Assembly (NCBI GenBank): GCA_051294375.1
Contig: JBJCIZ010000239.1
Span: forward strand, 4,776,953-4,840,952
DNA length: 64,000 nucleotides
Direction: 5' to 3'
DNA from: Paraspadella gotoi
Lineage: Eukaryota; Chaetognatha
The translations under genes and the position numbers were made by a program. This document shows positions 44,455-56,165 of this stretch, in pieces (the first letter of the stretch is position 1; every line of letters begins with the position of its first letter). Below the pieces are notes generated by a model. The model was not told the origin of the DNA. It worked only from the letters and a program-made list of their open reading frames with translations, and did not search any database.

Positions 44455-44600
44455 ACTTTTGAAAAATGTATACATTCGTTCAACAAAAGTTGCCCCTGAT
44501 TATGTTCAGGATCTCTCTTAAAATATGAAATAACATAAGAAGACCCCGTAGGCTTTCAATCAAGACTCTCTCACAATCTAGTTCATTAATACGCATATAT
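44455..44600 (+). mobile_element. Dispersed repeat family 2, copy 6
   Basis: ACATTCGTTCAACAAAAGTT, GCCCCTGATTATGTTCAGG, GGCTTTCAATCAAGACTCTC and TCACAATCTAGTTCATTAAT. Diverged, and truncated after the core. Confidence 0.55.
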
Positions 44601-45814
44601 GTTGAGGTTAAAATGTTTGTTAGTTCAAATTTCCGGCACATCGCTTTTTCGACATCCAGATCCAGAAAGAAAAATGGGTAGTCATTCGAAAATTATTAGG
44701 AAAATTATGACTTGAAAATACAAAACAAAAAAGGGAAGAACAAAAGAAAGAAATAAAAAAATAAGAAAGAAAGAATGTAAGAAAATAAAAGATGAAATAA
44801 AGAAGGAAAGGAATAGAAAAAAATTAGAAAAGGAATGAAAAAAAAGAAAGAAAAGTGAACAAGAAAGGTAAAAAGACAAGGAGATAAAGGAGCTACTCAG
44901 AAAGAGAGAGAGAGAGTGTGAAACCCGTTTGATTAAATGGATCCAGATATTAGGACTAAGTGAAAAGAGAAAGATGAGAATTTTCATATNNNNNNNNNNN
45001 NNNNNNNNNNNNNNNNNNNNNNNNNNNNNNNNNNNNNNNNNNNNNNNNNNNNNNNNNNNNNNNNNNNNNNNNNNNNNNNNNNNNNNNNNNNNNNNNNNNN
45101 NNNNNNNNNNNNNNNNNNNNNNNNNNNNNNNNNNNNNNNNNNNNNNNNNNNNNNNNNNNNNNNNNNNNNNNNNNNNNNNNNNNNNNNNNNNNNNNNNNNN
45201 NNNNNNNNNNNNNNNNNNNNNNNNNNNNNNNNNNNNNNNNNNNNNNNNNNNNNNNNNNNNNNNNNNNNNNNNNNNNNNNNNNNNNNNNNNNNNNNNNNNN
45301 NNNNNNNNNNNNNNNNNNNNNNNNNNNNNNNNNNNNNNNNNNNNNNNNNNNNNNNNNNNNNNNNNNNNNNNNNNNNNNNNNNNNNNNNNNNNNNNNNNNN
45401 NNNNNNNNNNNNNNNNNNNNNNNNNNNNNNNNNNNNNNNNNNNNNNNNNNNNNNNNNNNNNNNNNNNNNNNNNNNNNNNNNNNNNNNNNNNNNNNNNNNN
45501 NNNNNNNNNNNNNNNNNNNNNNNNNNNNNNNNNNNNNNNNNNNNNNNNNNNNNNNNNNNNNNNNNNNNNNNNNNNNNNNNNNNNNNNNNNNNNNNNNNNN
45601 NNNNNNNNNNNNNNNNNNNNNNNNNNNNNNNNNNNNNNNNNNNNNNNNNNNNNNNNNNNNNNNNNNNNNNNNNNNNNNNNNNNNNNNNNNNNNNNNNNNN
45701 NNNNNNNNNNNNNNNNNNNNNNNNTTAGTAGCAGGAATGATTGGTCTTCAGGGAAATTTTTTTTCCGAAGAAAATTATACCTGATGCTAATCAATAACCA
45801 AATCATTTATCTTA

Positions 45815-45930
45815 TTGACTAACCTAATCTTTAATCTAATCTTTAACCTCAAGTTTAATTGTAACAAAAAAAAATTAACCTAAATCCGAATTTAGGATGA
45901 AATGGGGCGCTCTGTGAAAATAAGGTCTTT
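45815..45930 (+). mobile_element. Telomere-like MITE-type element, copy 4 (partial)
   Basis: AACCTAATCTTTAATCTAAT repeats (CCTAA sense) lead into CCGAATTTAGGATGAAATGG, then GGCGCTCTGTGAAAATAAGG, the best-preserved version of the family's end. The interior is in the opposite orientation to copy 1 relative to the end. The left end is not identifiable and may be in the gap ending at 45724. Confidence 0.5.
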
Positions 45931-46261
45931 TCGTCTCTTGCTTCTTCTCTCGTCCCTACTCTGCATGTCATGTCTCAACCTTCATGTTCTCCTTGATCTG
46001 GTTTTATAATATTTCTTAATAATTTGTGATTTATTATTTATGATTTATTCGGNNNNNNNNNNNNNNNNNNNNNNNNNNNNNNNNNNNNNNNNNNNNNNNN
46101 NNNNNNNNNNNNNNNNNNNNNNNNNNNNNNNNNNNNNNNNNNNNNNNNNNNNNNNNNNNNNNNNNNNNNNNNNNNNNNNNGATCAAAAAGAAAAATTGGA
46201 AAAAAAAGATTTTAGCCAAAAAAAAAGTGAATCTGGAACAAATCAAAAAAGTAGAGCCGGA

Positions 46262-46358
46262 AAAGCTTTTGGCGAATGTCGAATGGCGAATGTCGAATGG
46301 CAAATGGCATTTGGCGAATGGCATTTGGCGAATGGCATTTGGCGAATGGCGAATGGTG
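46262..46358. repeat. 14-bp minisatellite, GGCGAATGGCATTT
   Basis: Units GGCGAATGTCGAAT and GGCGAATGGCATTT alternate about six or seven times directly beside a gap-flanking A-rich tract. Confidence 0.9.
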
Positions 46359-46389
46359 TTTGTTTACAAAAAATCAAATGCTAAGAGAA

Positions 46390-47015
46390 TCGTGTTATCT
46401 TTTTTACTCGAACGTTTAGCCGGACACATCGTTCTAATCTAAGGACAGGGATAACTCAACCAAAAATTGTAGTAATCTCAATATGCCCTGTATTAATAAC
46501 TCAACTTAACAATTCAACCAAAAATTGTATATATATAATTGGTTGCTCATTTGTTAAGACAGGAAAAAACTCAAATCTAGGTGACTGCTAGCACCGCCTT
46601 CAGGAAATCCTAAAACTATAAAGAATAAAAGACGGAACTCGGATGCAGTCCGTATCATAAATACACAGGCTAAGAAAGTTATTATAGTTATGTAGTCATG
46701 TCAAATCATGTAGTCATGTTATCACAGGGAAATACATATGAAAATAAAACCACTGCGGCGCAACACATAGGATGAACCGATCTTGTTTTTTAAACTCCCT
46801 CGTAATACTATTAGTACTTGTAAAGATATGGCCCCCTTTCTCCCCCTTATTTATTTTGTTTGCCTTTTGTAATTACCGTTTCTGCCGATAGATGTCTCTT
46901 TTCTTTTCTTTAAGAGATTTCACTCCTCTTTTCTTTTCTTACCAGATATTCTAGGCCACATGTAGATACTTAGGTCTTTTCCGCCCGTCATCAAACTGCC
47001 TAGGACGCCCTTCAT
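46390..47015. other. AT-rich stretch, nothing recognised
   Basis: Mostly unique AT-rich DNA. No repeat family, coding frame or RNA gene was found. A short self-similarity exists (AACCAAAAATTGTA at about 46456 and 46515). Confidence 0.5.
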
Positions 47016-47019
47016 GTCA

Positions 47020-47205
47020 CCATCCGTCATGAAGTAATGTCATGGCCCTAGAGCCCACCATGAGACCACACTCCGAGAGACTCGTGAACGTACTTGTGGT
47101 CAGACTATAGTCTCCGTCATAGACGCGGCCACGCCCACTTCCGGAGACGTCAGCGAGGGACGCGGAGGACGGCGAAGCAGAGGCGACTTCAGGGACGCAC
47201 GGCAA
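47020..47205 (-). CDS. Unassigned 62-codon GC-rich open frame
   Basis: On the minus strand an ATG-led frame starts MPCVPEVASASPSSASLADV and ends VGSRAMTLLHDGW with a stop. It is Ser/Ala/Gly-rich but not built of a nucleotide repeat, and lies in a CpG-rich patch (GACGCGGCCACGCCCACTTC) surrounded by AT-rich DNA. No family, domain or splice site was recognised. The preceding CTGTAAGAACAC contains a GTAAGA. It could be a last exon or chance. Confidence 0.2.
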
Positions 47206-48499
47206 GTGTTCTTACAGTACTAATACTAATACTACTAATACTATTAATAATAGTCAAATTTTCCCTCCCATCATCCCCCGACATTTTTTTCTGTCGCTTC
47301 ATCTGCATAAACTCACCTCCTTATTCCCCATAAAAAAAAACCCCCGCGCCTCCCCGAGGTGATATCCGGTCTCGGGTCTTTTTTCGATCCCGGAGAAGGA
47401 ACTACTTTTTTTGTTGGGGGGGGNNNNNNNNNNNNNNNNNNNNNNNNNNNNNNNNNNNNNNNNNNNNNNNNNNNNNNNNNNNNNNNNNNNNNNNNNNNNN
47501 NNNNNNNNNNNNNNNNNNNNNNNNNNNNNNNNNNNNNNNNNNNNNNNNNNNNNNNNNNNNNNNNNNNNNNNNNNNNNNNNNNNNNNNNNNNNNNNNNNNN
47601 NNNNNNNNNNNNNNNNNNNNNNNNNNNNNNNNNNNNNNNNNNNNNNNNNNNNNNNNNNNNNNNNNNNNNNNNNNNNNNNNNNNNNNNNNNNNNNNNNNNN
47701 NNNNNNNNNNNNNNNNNNNNNNNNNNNNNNNNNNNNNNNNNNNNNNNNNNNNNNNNNNNNNNNNNNNNNNNNNNNNNNNNNNNNNNNNNNNNNNNNNNNN
47801 NNNNNNNNNNNNNNNNNNNNNNNNNNNNNNNNNNNNNNNNNNNNNNNNNNNNNNNNNNNNNNNNNNNNNNNNNNNNNNNNNNNNNNNNNNNNNNNNNNNN
47901 NNNNNNNNNNNNNNNNNNNNNNNNNNNNNNNNNNNNNNNNNNNNNNNNNNNNNNNNNNNNNNNNNNNNNNNNNNNNNNNNNNNNNNNNNNNNNNNNNNNN
48001 NNNNNNNNNNNNNNNNNNNNNNNNNNNNNNNNNNNNNNNNNNNNNNNNNNNNNNNNNNNNNNGAGCGAAAAGAGAAGCTGAAAAAATTTGAAGAAGGTTT
48101 ACAGAAATAAGAGAGAGAAATAAACAAAATATGAAAAGAAGGGAGAAAAAAAAGGAAAGAAACTATGAAAAGAAGGAGAGAGAAAAATAATTTGAGGGAA
48201 GAGAAAAAAAAAAGAAAACGGGGACGGAGGAGAAAAAAGGGAGAAAAAGAGAAAAAGAAGAAAAAAAGAGAAAAAGAAGAAAANNNNNNNNNNNNNNNNN
48301 NNNNNNNNNNNNNNNNNNNNNNNNNNNNNNNNNNNNNNNNNNNNNNNNNNNNNNNNNNNNNNNNNNNNNNNNNNNNNNNNNNNNNNNNNNNNNNNNNNNN
48401 NNNNNNNNNNNNNNNNNNNNNNNNNNNNNNNNNNNNNNNNNNNNNNNNNNNNNNNNNNNNNNNNNNNNNNNNNNNNNNNNNNNNNNNNNNNNNNNNNTC

Positions 48500-49790
48500 G
48501 TCGCCTCGTTCAGACGTTGTTGTTGTTGTTGTTGTTGACGCCTCGTTCAGACGTTTTCGTCGTCGTCGTTGACACGTCGTTGTCGTTTTCGTCGTCGTCG
48601 TCGTCAGCGTAGCTTCATTCGAATTTGTTGCTCAGTTTTCAATCGACATTATCTTTGCCTAGTTTAGCAGTTGTCATCATCGTAATCAAGCTTTTTTCTA
48701 GTTGTCGTTGTCGTCGTCGTTGTTATCGTCGTCGTCGTTGTCATCTATCATCTTCTTCCCCGTCGTCGGCATCATTTTCGATTCTTTGTCATCCTTGATG
48801 TCATTTTTCCTCCCGAAAATAACCTCATCTTTGTCATTAAAAAACAAATTCCCGTCAATTAGTCATCTTGAATGACGTTGTTTTTTTTTTCTTGTCGTCG
48901 TTGTTGTTATTTCGGTGTCGTCTGCTTCCTCGTCGTCGTCATCGTCGTCGTCAGCGTCGTCTGCTTCATCGTCGTCGTCGTCGTCGTCATCTTCGTCGTC
49001 TTCTTTCTCTTTCCATCCCAATCTTCTCATTACTCACGGAATCTCTCTTTGCTTCCGCGACAGACGTCGTCATTCGTCTGTCTTCCATCATCTGTATCAT
49101 CTTTGTCTCTTATGACCCAGAATTATCGCGCCCTCTCGGTCATCATCTTTGTCAAATTGTCATCTTTAACGAATCGTTGTTTTCGTCAATTTTCATTTTT
49201 GTGTTGCTGTTGTTGTTGTTGTTGTCTTCGCCTCTTCAAGCTTCCATCGTCGTCTTCGTCGTCGTCGTCTTCGTCGTCGTCGTCGTCGTCGCGAAACCAG
49301 AGATATAAATCGTTTTGCTGAAGTGGGGCATCGTCTCTCGCGAAAAGGTCGTTTATCGTCCTCGTCGTTGTCGTCGTCGTCGTTGTGTCGTCATCGTCGT
49401 CATTATCGTCGTCATCGTCGTCATGGTAGGTATCGTTGTCGTCGTCATAATAGTTGATACGGAAGTAATCACTGTTTGTGTTGTCATCGTAGTAATTTTC
49501 GTCCTCGTTGTCGTCATCATCATTGCCATCATCATCGGTATGGTATTTATCATCATCATCTTCATCAAAATCGTTCTCATTTTCGTCATTGTCATCATCA
49601 TCATCATCATCGTTGATTTTGTAGTTATTGTCACCGTCAATGTTCTCATCATTGTTGTCATTATCATCCTGGTCTTTGTCGTACTTGTTGTCATCGTCAT
49701 TGACAATGTAGTTATCGTCGTCATTGTCTTTATCATCATCATCATCATCATCATTATCATCGTCNNNNNNNNNNNNNNNNNNNNNNNNNA
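48500..49790. repeat. GTC/ATC triplet domain with GTT runs
   Basis: About 1.3 kb of GTCGTC, GTCATC and GTTGTT triplets with a few unique islands (49020-49150). A segment near 48498-48515 (TCGTCGCCTCGTTCAGACGT) recurs at 48538-48555. Minus-strand poly-Asp and plus-strand Val/Ile frames are repeat-driven. Confidence 0.88.
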
Positions 49791-50290
49791 ATATGGTAGT
49801 TATCGTCATCATCATCATCATTGTACGCCATCATGTACGACGTTGGTAGTTTATCCGCCTTTTCGTCATCGTCGTCGTCATCATCATCATCCCATCAATC
49901 ATTCATATCATCATCACTCATCATTATCAATCATCATCACTCATCATCATCATCTTTGTGGCTCATCATTGTCGACTTGGTATTATGCCTTCTTCGTCTT
50001 CCTCGTCGATCATCATCATCCAGGCCATCATCTCATATCAATCATGCATGGCATCAATCTCATCAATCATCGTCATCATCATCACATGGGTAAGTATATC
50101 ATCGGGGTCGAGTCGATCGTCCGGTCATCAGCGGCACGGTCCAATTCCGCTGAGGGATCACGACTGGCGCGTACCGAAGATCATCATCATCATCATCATC
50201 ATCATCGTCATCATCATCAACATGGTAGTTATCATCGTCGTCGTCGTCATCAGCGGACGTCAATTCCCCGCTGAGGGATCCGCGTACGAA
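49790..50290. repeat. ATC triplet array with a duplicated GC-rich motif
   Basis: ATCATC runs at 49885-49955 and 50179-50222. Two similar unique islands interrupt them: 50126-50182 and 50250-50292. Both have GTCATCAGCGG, then CAATTCC, CGCTGAGGGATC and GCGTAC, so a longer unit containing both ATC array and island seems to have been duplicated. Confidence 0.8.
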
Positions 50291-50904
50291 ACGCCGTCGT
50301 TTGCCGATTCCAGAACGAGGCCCGAATAAACAAACAAAGGAACAGGCGGATGTTTTTTTGTTTTTTTGTTTTTATGGTTTCGTAAATAAACAAAAAAAAN
50401 NNNNNNNNNNNNNNNNNNNNNNNNNNNNNNNNNNNNNNNNNNNNNNNNNNNNNNNNNNNNNNNNNNNNNNNNNNNNNNNNNNNNNNNNNNNNNNNNNNNN
50501 NNNNNNNNNNNNNNNNNNNNNNNNNNNNNNNNNNNNNNNNNNNNNNNNNNNNNNNNNNNNNNNNNNNNNNNNNNNNNNNNNNNNNNNNNNNNNNNNNNNN
50601 NNNNNNNNNNNNNNNNNNNNNNNNNNNNNNNNNNNNNNNNNNNNNNNNNNNNNNNNNNNNNNNNNNNNNNNNNNNNNNNNNNNNNNNNNNNNNNNNNNNN
50701 NNNNNNNNNNNNNNNNNNNNNNNNNNNNNNNNNNNNNNNNNNNNNNNNNNNNNNNNNNNNNNNNNNNNNNNNNNNNNNNNAGTTCCGAATCAAAAAATTA
50801 TTTAAATGTATTATCCTTACAGTAAATTAAATTTTGTATTAGATACGATTGACATACTGAGTTTTTTTAAGGTTAATACTTCAGAGACCAACCGATTTTT
50901 TTTT

Positions 50905-51030
50905 TCATTTTTCCAATTTCCAAAAACGCCACATTTCAGCTTAAATTCGAATTTAAGTAATAAAACTCAATTTAAGAATTAGGATTAGGGGTAAGGTTTT
51001 ACCTATTATGCAATGGGGTTGAAAATGATT
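50905..51030 (-). mobile_element. Telomere-like MITE-type element, copy 5 (short)
   Basis: Left end (as complement) AGCTGAAATGTGGCGTTTTT, with an AATTCGAATTTAAG spacer. The interior has GAATTAGGATTAGGGGTAAG. The right end has GCAATGGGGTTGAAAATGA (51010-51028). Both ends point outward, as in copy 1, with a much shorter interior. Confidence 0.45.
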
Positions 51031-51289
51031 AAACAATTCGGTAAAATATTAAAGCTAAAAAAGGTGTAAAACTAAATTTTTTGAACCGAGGAAATAATAA
51101 ACAGAAAGCTGGTCGTTTTCGGAAAATAGCGCCTGTTTTTTTTTTCTACACAGACACCCACGACCACCCCGACACGCTCGCGACGAGTCTTCGCTTGAAA
51201 AGAAGGAAATAGATGTTTTAGTGTTATGTCCTTTAGTCGTCGCCAACCGTAAAGTCGATCAGCGGAGGATTTTGCATTAAGTGATTACG

Positions 51290-51545
51290 ATGATGACGAT
51301 GAAAGGCGATGAACGATGAACGATGAACGATGAAAGATGAACGATGAACTATGAAAAATGACAATGTATGATGTTGAAGGATGAACGACGATGAACGACA
51401 ATGAACGATAAGCGATGATAAATGGCAATGTATGATGATGAACGATGAACGAAGATGAACGACAATGAACGATGATAAATGGCAATAGATGATGATGACG
51501 ATGACTGGTGAACGATGACGGATGAAGAATAATATTAACGATTAT
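51290..51545. repeat. Degenerate (GATGAAC)n heptamer array
   Basis: GATGAACGATGAACGATGAA units with GACGATGAACGACAATG variants. A longer unit containing ATGGCAATGTATGATGATGA recurs about every 70-80 bp. Confidence 0.88.
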
Positions 51546-51789
51546 GAATGAAAATTGAAAAACCTAGAATAACAAAAACTTACGACGAAAAACAAAAACA
51601 ATAAATATCAATGAATGACAAATGAACGATTAATAAAAATGAACAGCGAACGTTGAATGGCCAAAAAACGGAAACATAAACAATTAATAATAAAAATAAT
51701 AATAAACAAATAAATTGTGAACGAGAAATTGATGAGCGATGAACAAGTACAATAGAGTGAGGATTTTGAACGATGAACGAAGACGAACG

Positions 51790-51870
51790 GGGACGACGAC
51801 GAAGACGACGACGACGACGACGACGANNNNNNNNNNNNNNNNNNNNNNNNNCGACGACGACGACCGAGAA
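51790..51870. repeat. (GAC)n array around a 25-N gap
   Basis: Pure ACG/GAC triplets on both sides of gap 51827-51851. The true length is unknown. Confidence 0.9.
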
Positions 51871-51951
51871 CGAGCAACGACGACGCCGTCTACGCTCTAT
51901 CTGGCAGTAACTGCCGCGTCCATAAAAATCTCGCGTTTACGGGCACACCAC

Positions 51952-51954
<3 letters not shown>

Positions 51955-52043
<89 letters not shown>
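51955..52043. repeat. (TC)n microsatellite, about 44 units
   Basis: The longest uninterrupted TC run in the window. Confidence 0.97.
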
Positions 52044-52048
<5 letters not shown>

Positions 52049-52314
52049 CCATTCTCTCTCCTCGTCTTCTTCTCTCATCTTATGGATAAGCAACGAGGCG
52101 ACAAAGTTGCGAATCGAGGAATTTTATCCCAAGTTTACGTTTGAGGGTTTAAACTCGGATGTATCACGTGACCCCTTGGGGTTGGAACTCGGGATCGGAT
52201 TGGCTTTCAGGCGTCTTGGGTTTTACTTTTAGCTTTTATGTTACATTTTATGTAACATTGAATTGTAGTGGAGCGATGCAACAAGTTTACCCCCGTCTAT
52301 TAGCAGGACACCTT

Positions 52315-52541
52315 AAGGCGTGTCCCGATTGAGTAATACCGTCAGCTCATGACCAATAGGTAACGGGAGCGATCCCCAACGGTAGTTACCCTGCGGGAAA
52401 CGTGTGGACAGCCATAAACCGCCTTTGGAGCGTGAGAAACCCTCTACCATGGTTCCAAGCCATGTTCCATGGCTGTTGAAGGCGGTGTAAGAATTTGTGG
52501 ATAGCTCTCTTCAGCCCACATAGAGCCTTATCCACATAATG
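52315..52541 (+). mobile_element. tRNA-derived SINE, copy E
   Basis: ATTGAGTAATACCGTCAGCT (A-box side), a degenerate B-box GGGAGCGATCCCC, GTTACCCTGCGGGAAACGTG, CCATGTTCCATGGCTGTTGA and a 3' end TAGAGCCTTATCCACATAAT. Full length but more diverged than copies A to C. Confidence 0.7.
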
Positions 52542-52639
52542 ACCACTTTCCTAAAACTTGAACATCACCTAAAAAAATAAGGCACAGTCGTACAAACCAA
52601 ACTTCAGAAACGTAGTTTTTTTAGTACCACGACCACAAC

Positions 52640-53060
52640 GTTAAAAACAACCACAACCAGAACAACCACGATGACGTCGACAACCAAAACGACGACAAAA
52701 ACAAAACATCGACAACAACCACAGAAATAACGACGTTATCAAGAATCACAACAACAACAACGGCCACAACCGGAACCACAACAACAACAACAACTCGTGA
52801 AACCGATGAAGCGACGAAGAGAGACGAGGGCAAAAATGGCGGAGGCGCCGAGTTGTGAATCCACGATGGTGAGTTATCACCGACGACGACGACGACGACG
52901 ACCATGATGACGGCGACGACGATAACGACGATGACGACGGCGACGACACATTGGAATGTCATGATTACGAATTCTTCGATGAAAAACATGATGTTGATAA
53001 TAATGATGGTGATTATGATGATGATGGTGATGATGACGATGATAATAAATACGAATAGAT
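52640..53060. repeat. CAAC/GAC/GATGAT triplet-rich region
   Basis: ACAACAACAAC runs (52640-52800), (GAC)n at 52880-52945 and GATGATGGTGATGATG at 53000-53045. A unique island at 52820-52885 includes AAAATGGCGGAGGCGCCGAG and a donor-like GGTGAGTTATC. A related island recurs at 53.55 kb. Confidence 0.85.
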
Positions 53061-53206
53061 AACTATGAATAAGGAACACGATGATGAGAAAACCCGCTCG
53101 AGGATAATTGATAATTGATAAGTGGAATGCAATTTTTTTTTTCTCCCTCGTTCCTCGTTTAATTCCAGAGCAAGATTGAATTCATTTTCTAATCAAATTG
53201 TTGGAC

Positions 53207-53331
<125 letters not shown>

Positions 53332-53374
53332 AATCCGTAATGGTCGGACATTATAAACATTGACAGCGGTTGGT

Positions 53375-53483
53375 GATGATCGTGATGATGACGATGATGA
53401 CGATGATGATGATGATTGAAAATGACGACAACGACGTCCCTAACGGTACGATAAAAATGACAATGACAATGATTCACAAAAGA

Positions 53484-53523
<40 letters not shown>

Positions 53524-53865
53524 GTGAGAAGAGAGAATTGGCTTCGCTGCCCACTGGTGAATCTTTGATGGTGAGTTATCGTCGATGACCACGACGAACG
53601 ACCAATAACGATGACGACGACGACGACGACGAACTACGAATAACAACAACAACAAACGACGACAAGAAAGACAAACAGTGACGAACTACGAACTACGAAT
53701 GATGACAAACAACGACAAAGACGAACAACGACGAACGACGACAACCAACAAACGACAATGATGAATAAGGATGACGAACGACGACGAACGACAAAGACGT
53801 ACTAAAACGAACGACGAACGACGACGAACGACGAACGACGATAGCAAAAGACAAACGATCTTCGG
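53375..53865. repeat. GAC/GATGAC/ACGAAC array
   Basis: GATGATGACG units at 53380-53415, pure (GAC)n at 53483-53521 and 53610-53632, then ACGAACGACGACGAACGACG-type units to 53850. Confidence 0.9.
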
Positions 53866-53902
53866 GTTACGCGAACAAATTGAGGTGAGGCTTCGGTCGT
53901 CG

Positions 53903-53907
53903 ATGGA

Positions 53908-53967
<60 letters not shown>

Positions 53968-54031
53968 GGCGCCGGCGGCGGCGATGTCGCCAATAGCGAA
54001 GATGGACGCCGTTCTCGTTTTCGGTTGCGAC
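53903..54031 (+). CDS. Possible first exon with poly-Ala tract, unknown protein
   Basis: An ATG opens 43 codons: MEE, then about 24 residues of Ala with a Thr and Pro-Ala-Ala units from (GCG)n, then MSPIAKMDAVLVFGCD. It ends exactly at GACGTAAGAAAC, a good donor (GTAAGA) at 54032. The last 16 residues are not repeat-derived and look like ordinary coding sequence. Poly-Ala N-termini are common in animal regulatory proteins. Against it: the upstream region is a GAC array and the opposite strand is also open (poly-Pro), as any GGC repeat would be. No family recognised. Confidence 0.33.
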
Positions 54032-54423
54032 GTAAGAAACAAAATGGAATTTTTGACGGTTTTTTTTTTCTTTCTTTTTTTTATTAAAAAAATATATTTT
54101 AGTGACGAATGGAAAATAATAGAGAGAGATATCTTGCTTTTAAGTCATTACTGATGATGAATTAGAAAATAAATGGCAAAGAACTGAATATTTTATCGTG
54201 TTCATTTGTTCTCCGATACTCCATAATGAAGTATTTTCATTTAAAAATGGTATAATATTGACAGATATTGGCGGAAATCAAAGATCCGCCAACTGCAGGC
54301 CATTGACATCTGCTTTTCATTGCCGACCATTGCGTTGCAGTCTGCCCTGCATTGCGATCGTCTGCTAGAGTATTGCCGATTTTCAGCAAAGTTTATGGCG
54401 GAACACGATCGCCCAACTTCGTC

Positions 54424-54785
54424 TCTCTTTTCCGATATTTACCCATTTCTGTTCGCTCATCCCAGAATTTAAATTTAACTTTAATATTCATCCTTAATAT
54501 AATTTTAATATATTTATACAAATTTCAAACACGAATCTTTAAGCCTAAACTAATCCTGAACCCTAACCCTAAACCCTCATCATTAATTCTAAACCCTAAC
54601 CTCCAACCCTAAATACTAGTCATTTATTCAAATCCCTGTGGACGGAGTAACCCTAATCACAAATCAATTCTTAATCACTAACCTAATCTCTAACCCTAAC
54701 CTCTAACCCAAACTTTAACTAAAAAAATTAACCTAATTCCGAATTTAAGACAAAATGGGGGCGTTCTGGGAAAATAAGGCGCCTC
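54424..54785 (+). mobile_element. Telomere-like MITE-type element, copy 6
   Basis: The interior (54540-54720) is rich in AACCCTAACCCTAAACCCTC and related units (CCTAA sense). The right end reads CCGAATTTAAGACAAAATGG, then GGGCGTTCTGGGAAAATAAGG. The left end has a degraded inverted match (GATATTTACCCATTTCTG, CGCTCATCCCAGAATTT). The clearest telomere-like interior apart from copy 1. Confidence 0.55.
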
Positions 54786-54821
54786 ATCTCTATCAACTGT
54801 GGTTCAGGCTAAACAATGACC

Positions 54822-54890
54822 CATGCCATCCACCCATGCCCTCAACCCATGCCCTCAACCCATGCCCTCACCCATGCCATCCACCTTGCA
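54822..54890. repeat. 13-bp minisatellite, CCCATGCCCTCAA
   Basis: CCCATGCCCTCAACCCATGC units, about four, flanked by CCATGCCATCCACC variants. Confidence 0.88.
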
Positions 54891-55027
54891 ACGCGATCGA
54901 TACGCCCCCCCCCCAAGTTCCCCCGCTCAGTATCTCTCGGTTAAGATTCACTATAGTTTGATATAACGAGGGCGTTCCGTCGACCCTCTCCCTCTAGCGG
55001 TTTAGTTTTTAGGCGAATTCTCTTCTC

Positions 55028-55031
55028 CTCT

Positions 55032-55063
<32 letters not shown>

Positions 55064-55280
55064 CTCTTCTCTTCTCTCTCTTCTCTCTCTCTCGTCGTCA
55101 TCGTCGCTCTCCTGTGGTTCAGTCGACCGCCTGGACGAAAATGGAATCGGCGCTCTTTGTCTCCTTAGTTACGTGATGACGACGACGACGAGACGACGGA
55201 CGACGCGATCGACGACGACGACATGATGATGATTGATGATAATGATGATGATGATATGATGATGATGATGACCATGACGG
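55028..55280. repeat. (TC)n tract then GAC/GATGAT array
   Basis: TC runs at 55028-55095, a unique spacer, then GACGACGACGAGACGACG (55178-55220) and ATGATGATGATG (55222-55272). Confidence 0.88.
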
Positions 55281-55289
55281 GGTAAATAA

Positions 55290-56040
55290 TAACGAAGACA
55301 ATTACGAAAATAAAACGAACGACGACAATAATTTTACCGATCATATTTAAATTATTATAGCGATAACATTATTAAAACAATAATTACGATAATACCATCT
55401 ATATATTACCAACAACTACCGTATGACTAACTGGGAAAAAAATTCATGAAATAAAAACACCTAAACTAGACTTTATTATACGAAGTTAATCATCTAATTA
55501 AAAAAAAAGTGATGATATTAAACGTCGACTCAAACAGCGCGAGTCTCGATTCTCCGCCATAAAAAAAAAAAAAAAAAATTCTCGGTCCTCAAGATTTATT
55601 GGTGAAAAAAATGAAAAAATAAAAAGCGTTCCTGTCGTGCGCGACAGGTCGTCTCGTTATAACCGTTTTTCACTGTAGTTCCTACGGGCAATTTGCTATT
55701 TATATATATTTTTTTTTATCGCCTATTATACATAACGAGGTTGTGGGGAGGAAGAGGGGGAAGGAGTCAAACACATTCACAATCGCAGGATATCATTTAA
55801 GTGAGTAGACGGAGATTTCAACATGAAACCAAAAGTAGATTTTATTCTCAGAAAAGTCACAAGCAAAGACGGTCACAGAATTTGAGACAGATGGATTCAG
55901 TACAAAATGGTCAGGTATTTATACAATGCAATCGGATCATCGACACGGGCTCGTTTTTTCGATGGCATCATTTAAGCCTATTGGCCGGTTCCATTCGGGT
56001 CTCGACCAATCAGAGAGTTTGATTCCATTTCGGTGATTTA
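55290..56040. other. AT-rich stretch, nothing recognised
   Basis: Unique AT-rich DNA with a short poly-A. Mixed-composition sequence at 55.90-56.03 kb carries a GACCAATCAGAG (CCAAT-like) motif, but no gene is attached. Confidence 0.45.
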
Positions 56041-56044
56041 TTAT

Positions 56045-56165
56045 CCTGTAAGAGTGATGGAGACCTTAAACCACCAAAGCCTGTCCAAAGTCAGGGGCAA
56101 GATATCTTATTGATTAAATGAATGGATAATTTTTATTTTGGTTGTACCAATTTTATAAATAGACG
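56045..56165 (-). mobile_element. Dispersed repeat family 2, copy 7
   Basis: Plus strand reads TATCCTGTAAGAGTGATGGA, AAAGCCTGTCCAAAGTCAGG, GGCAAGATATCTTATTGATT and GTTGTACCAATTTTATAAAT. These are the reverse complement of the 5' half and show that the family begins with AAATTGGTACAACCAA. Confidence 0.6.
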
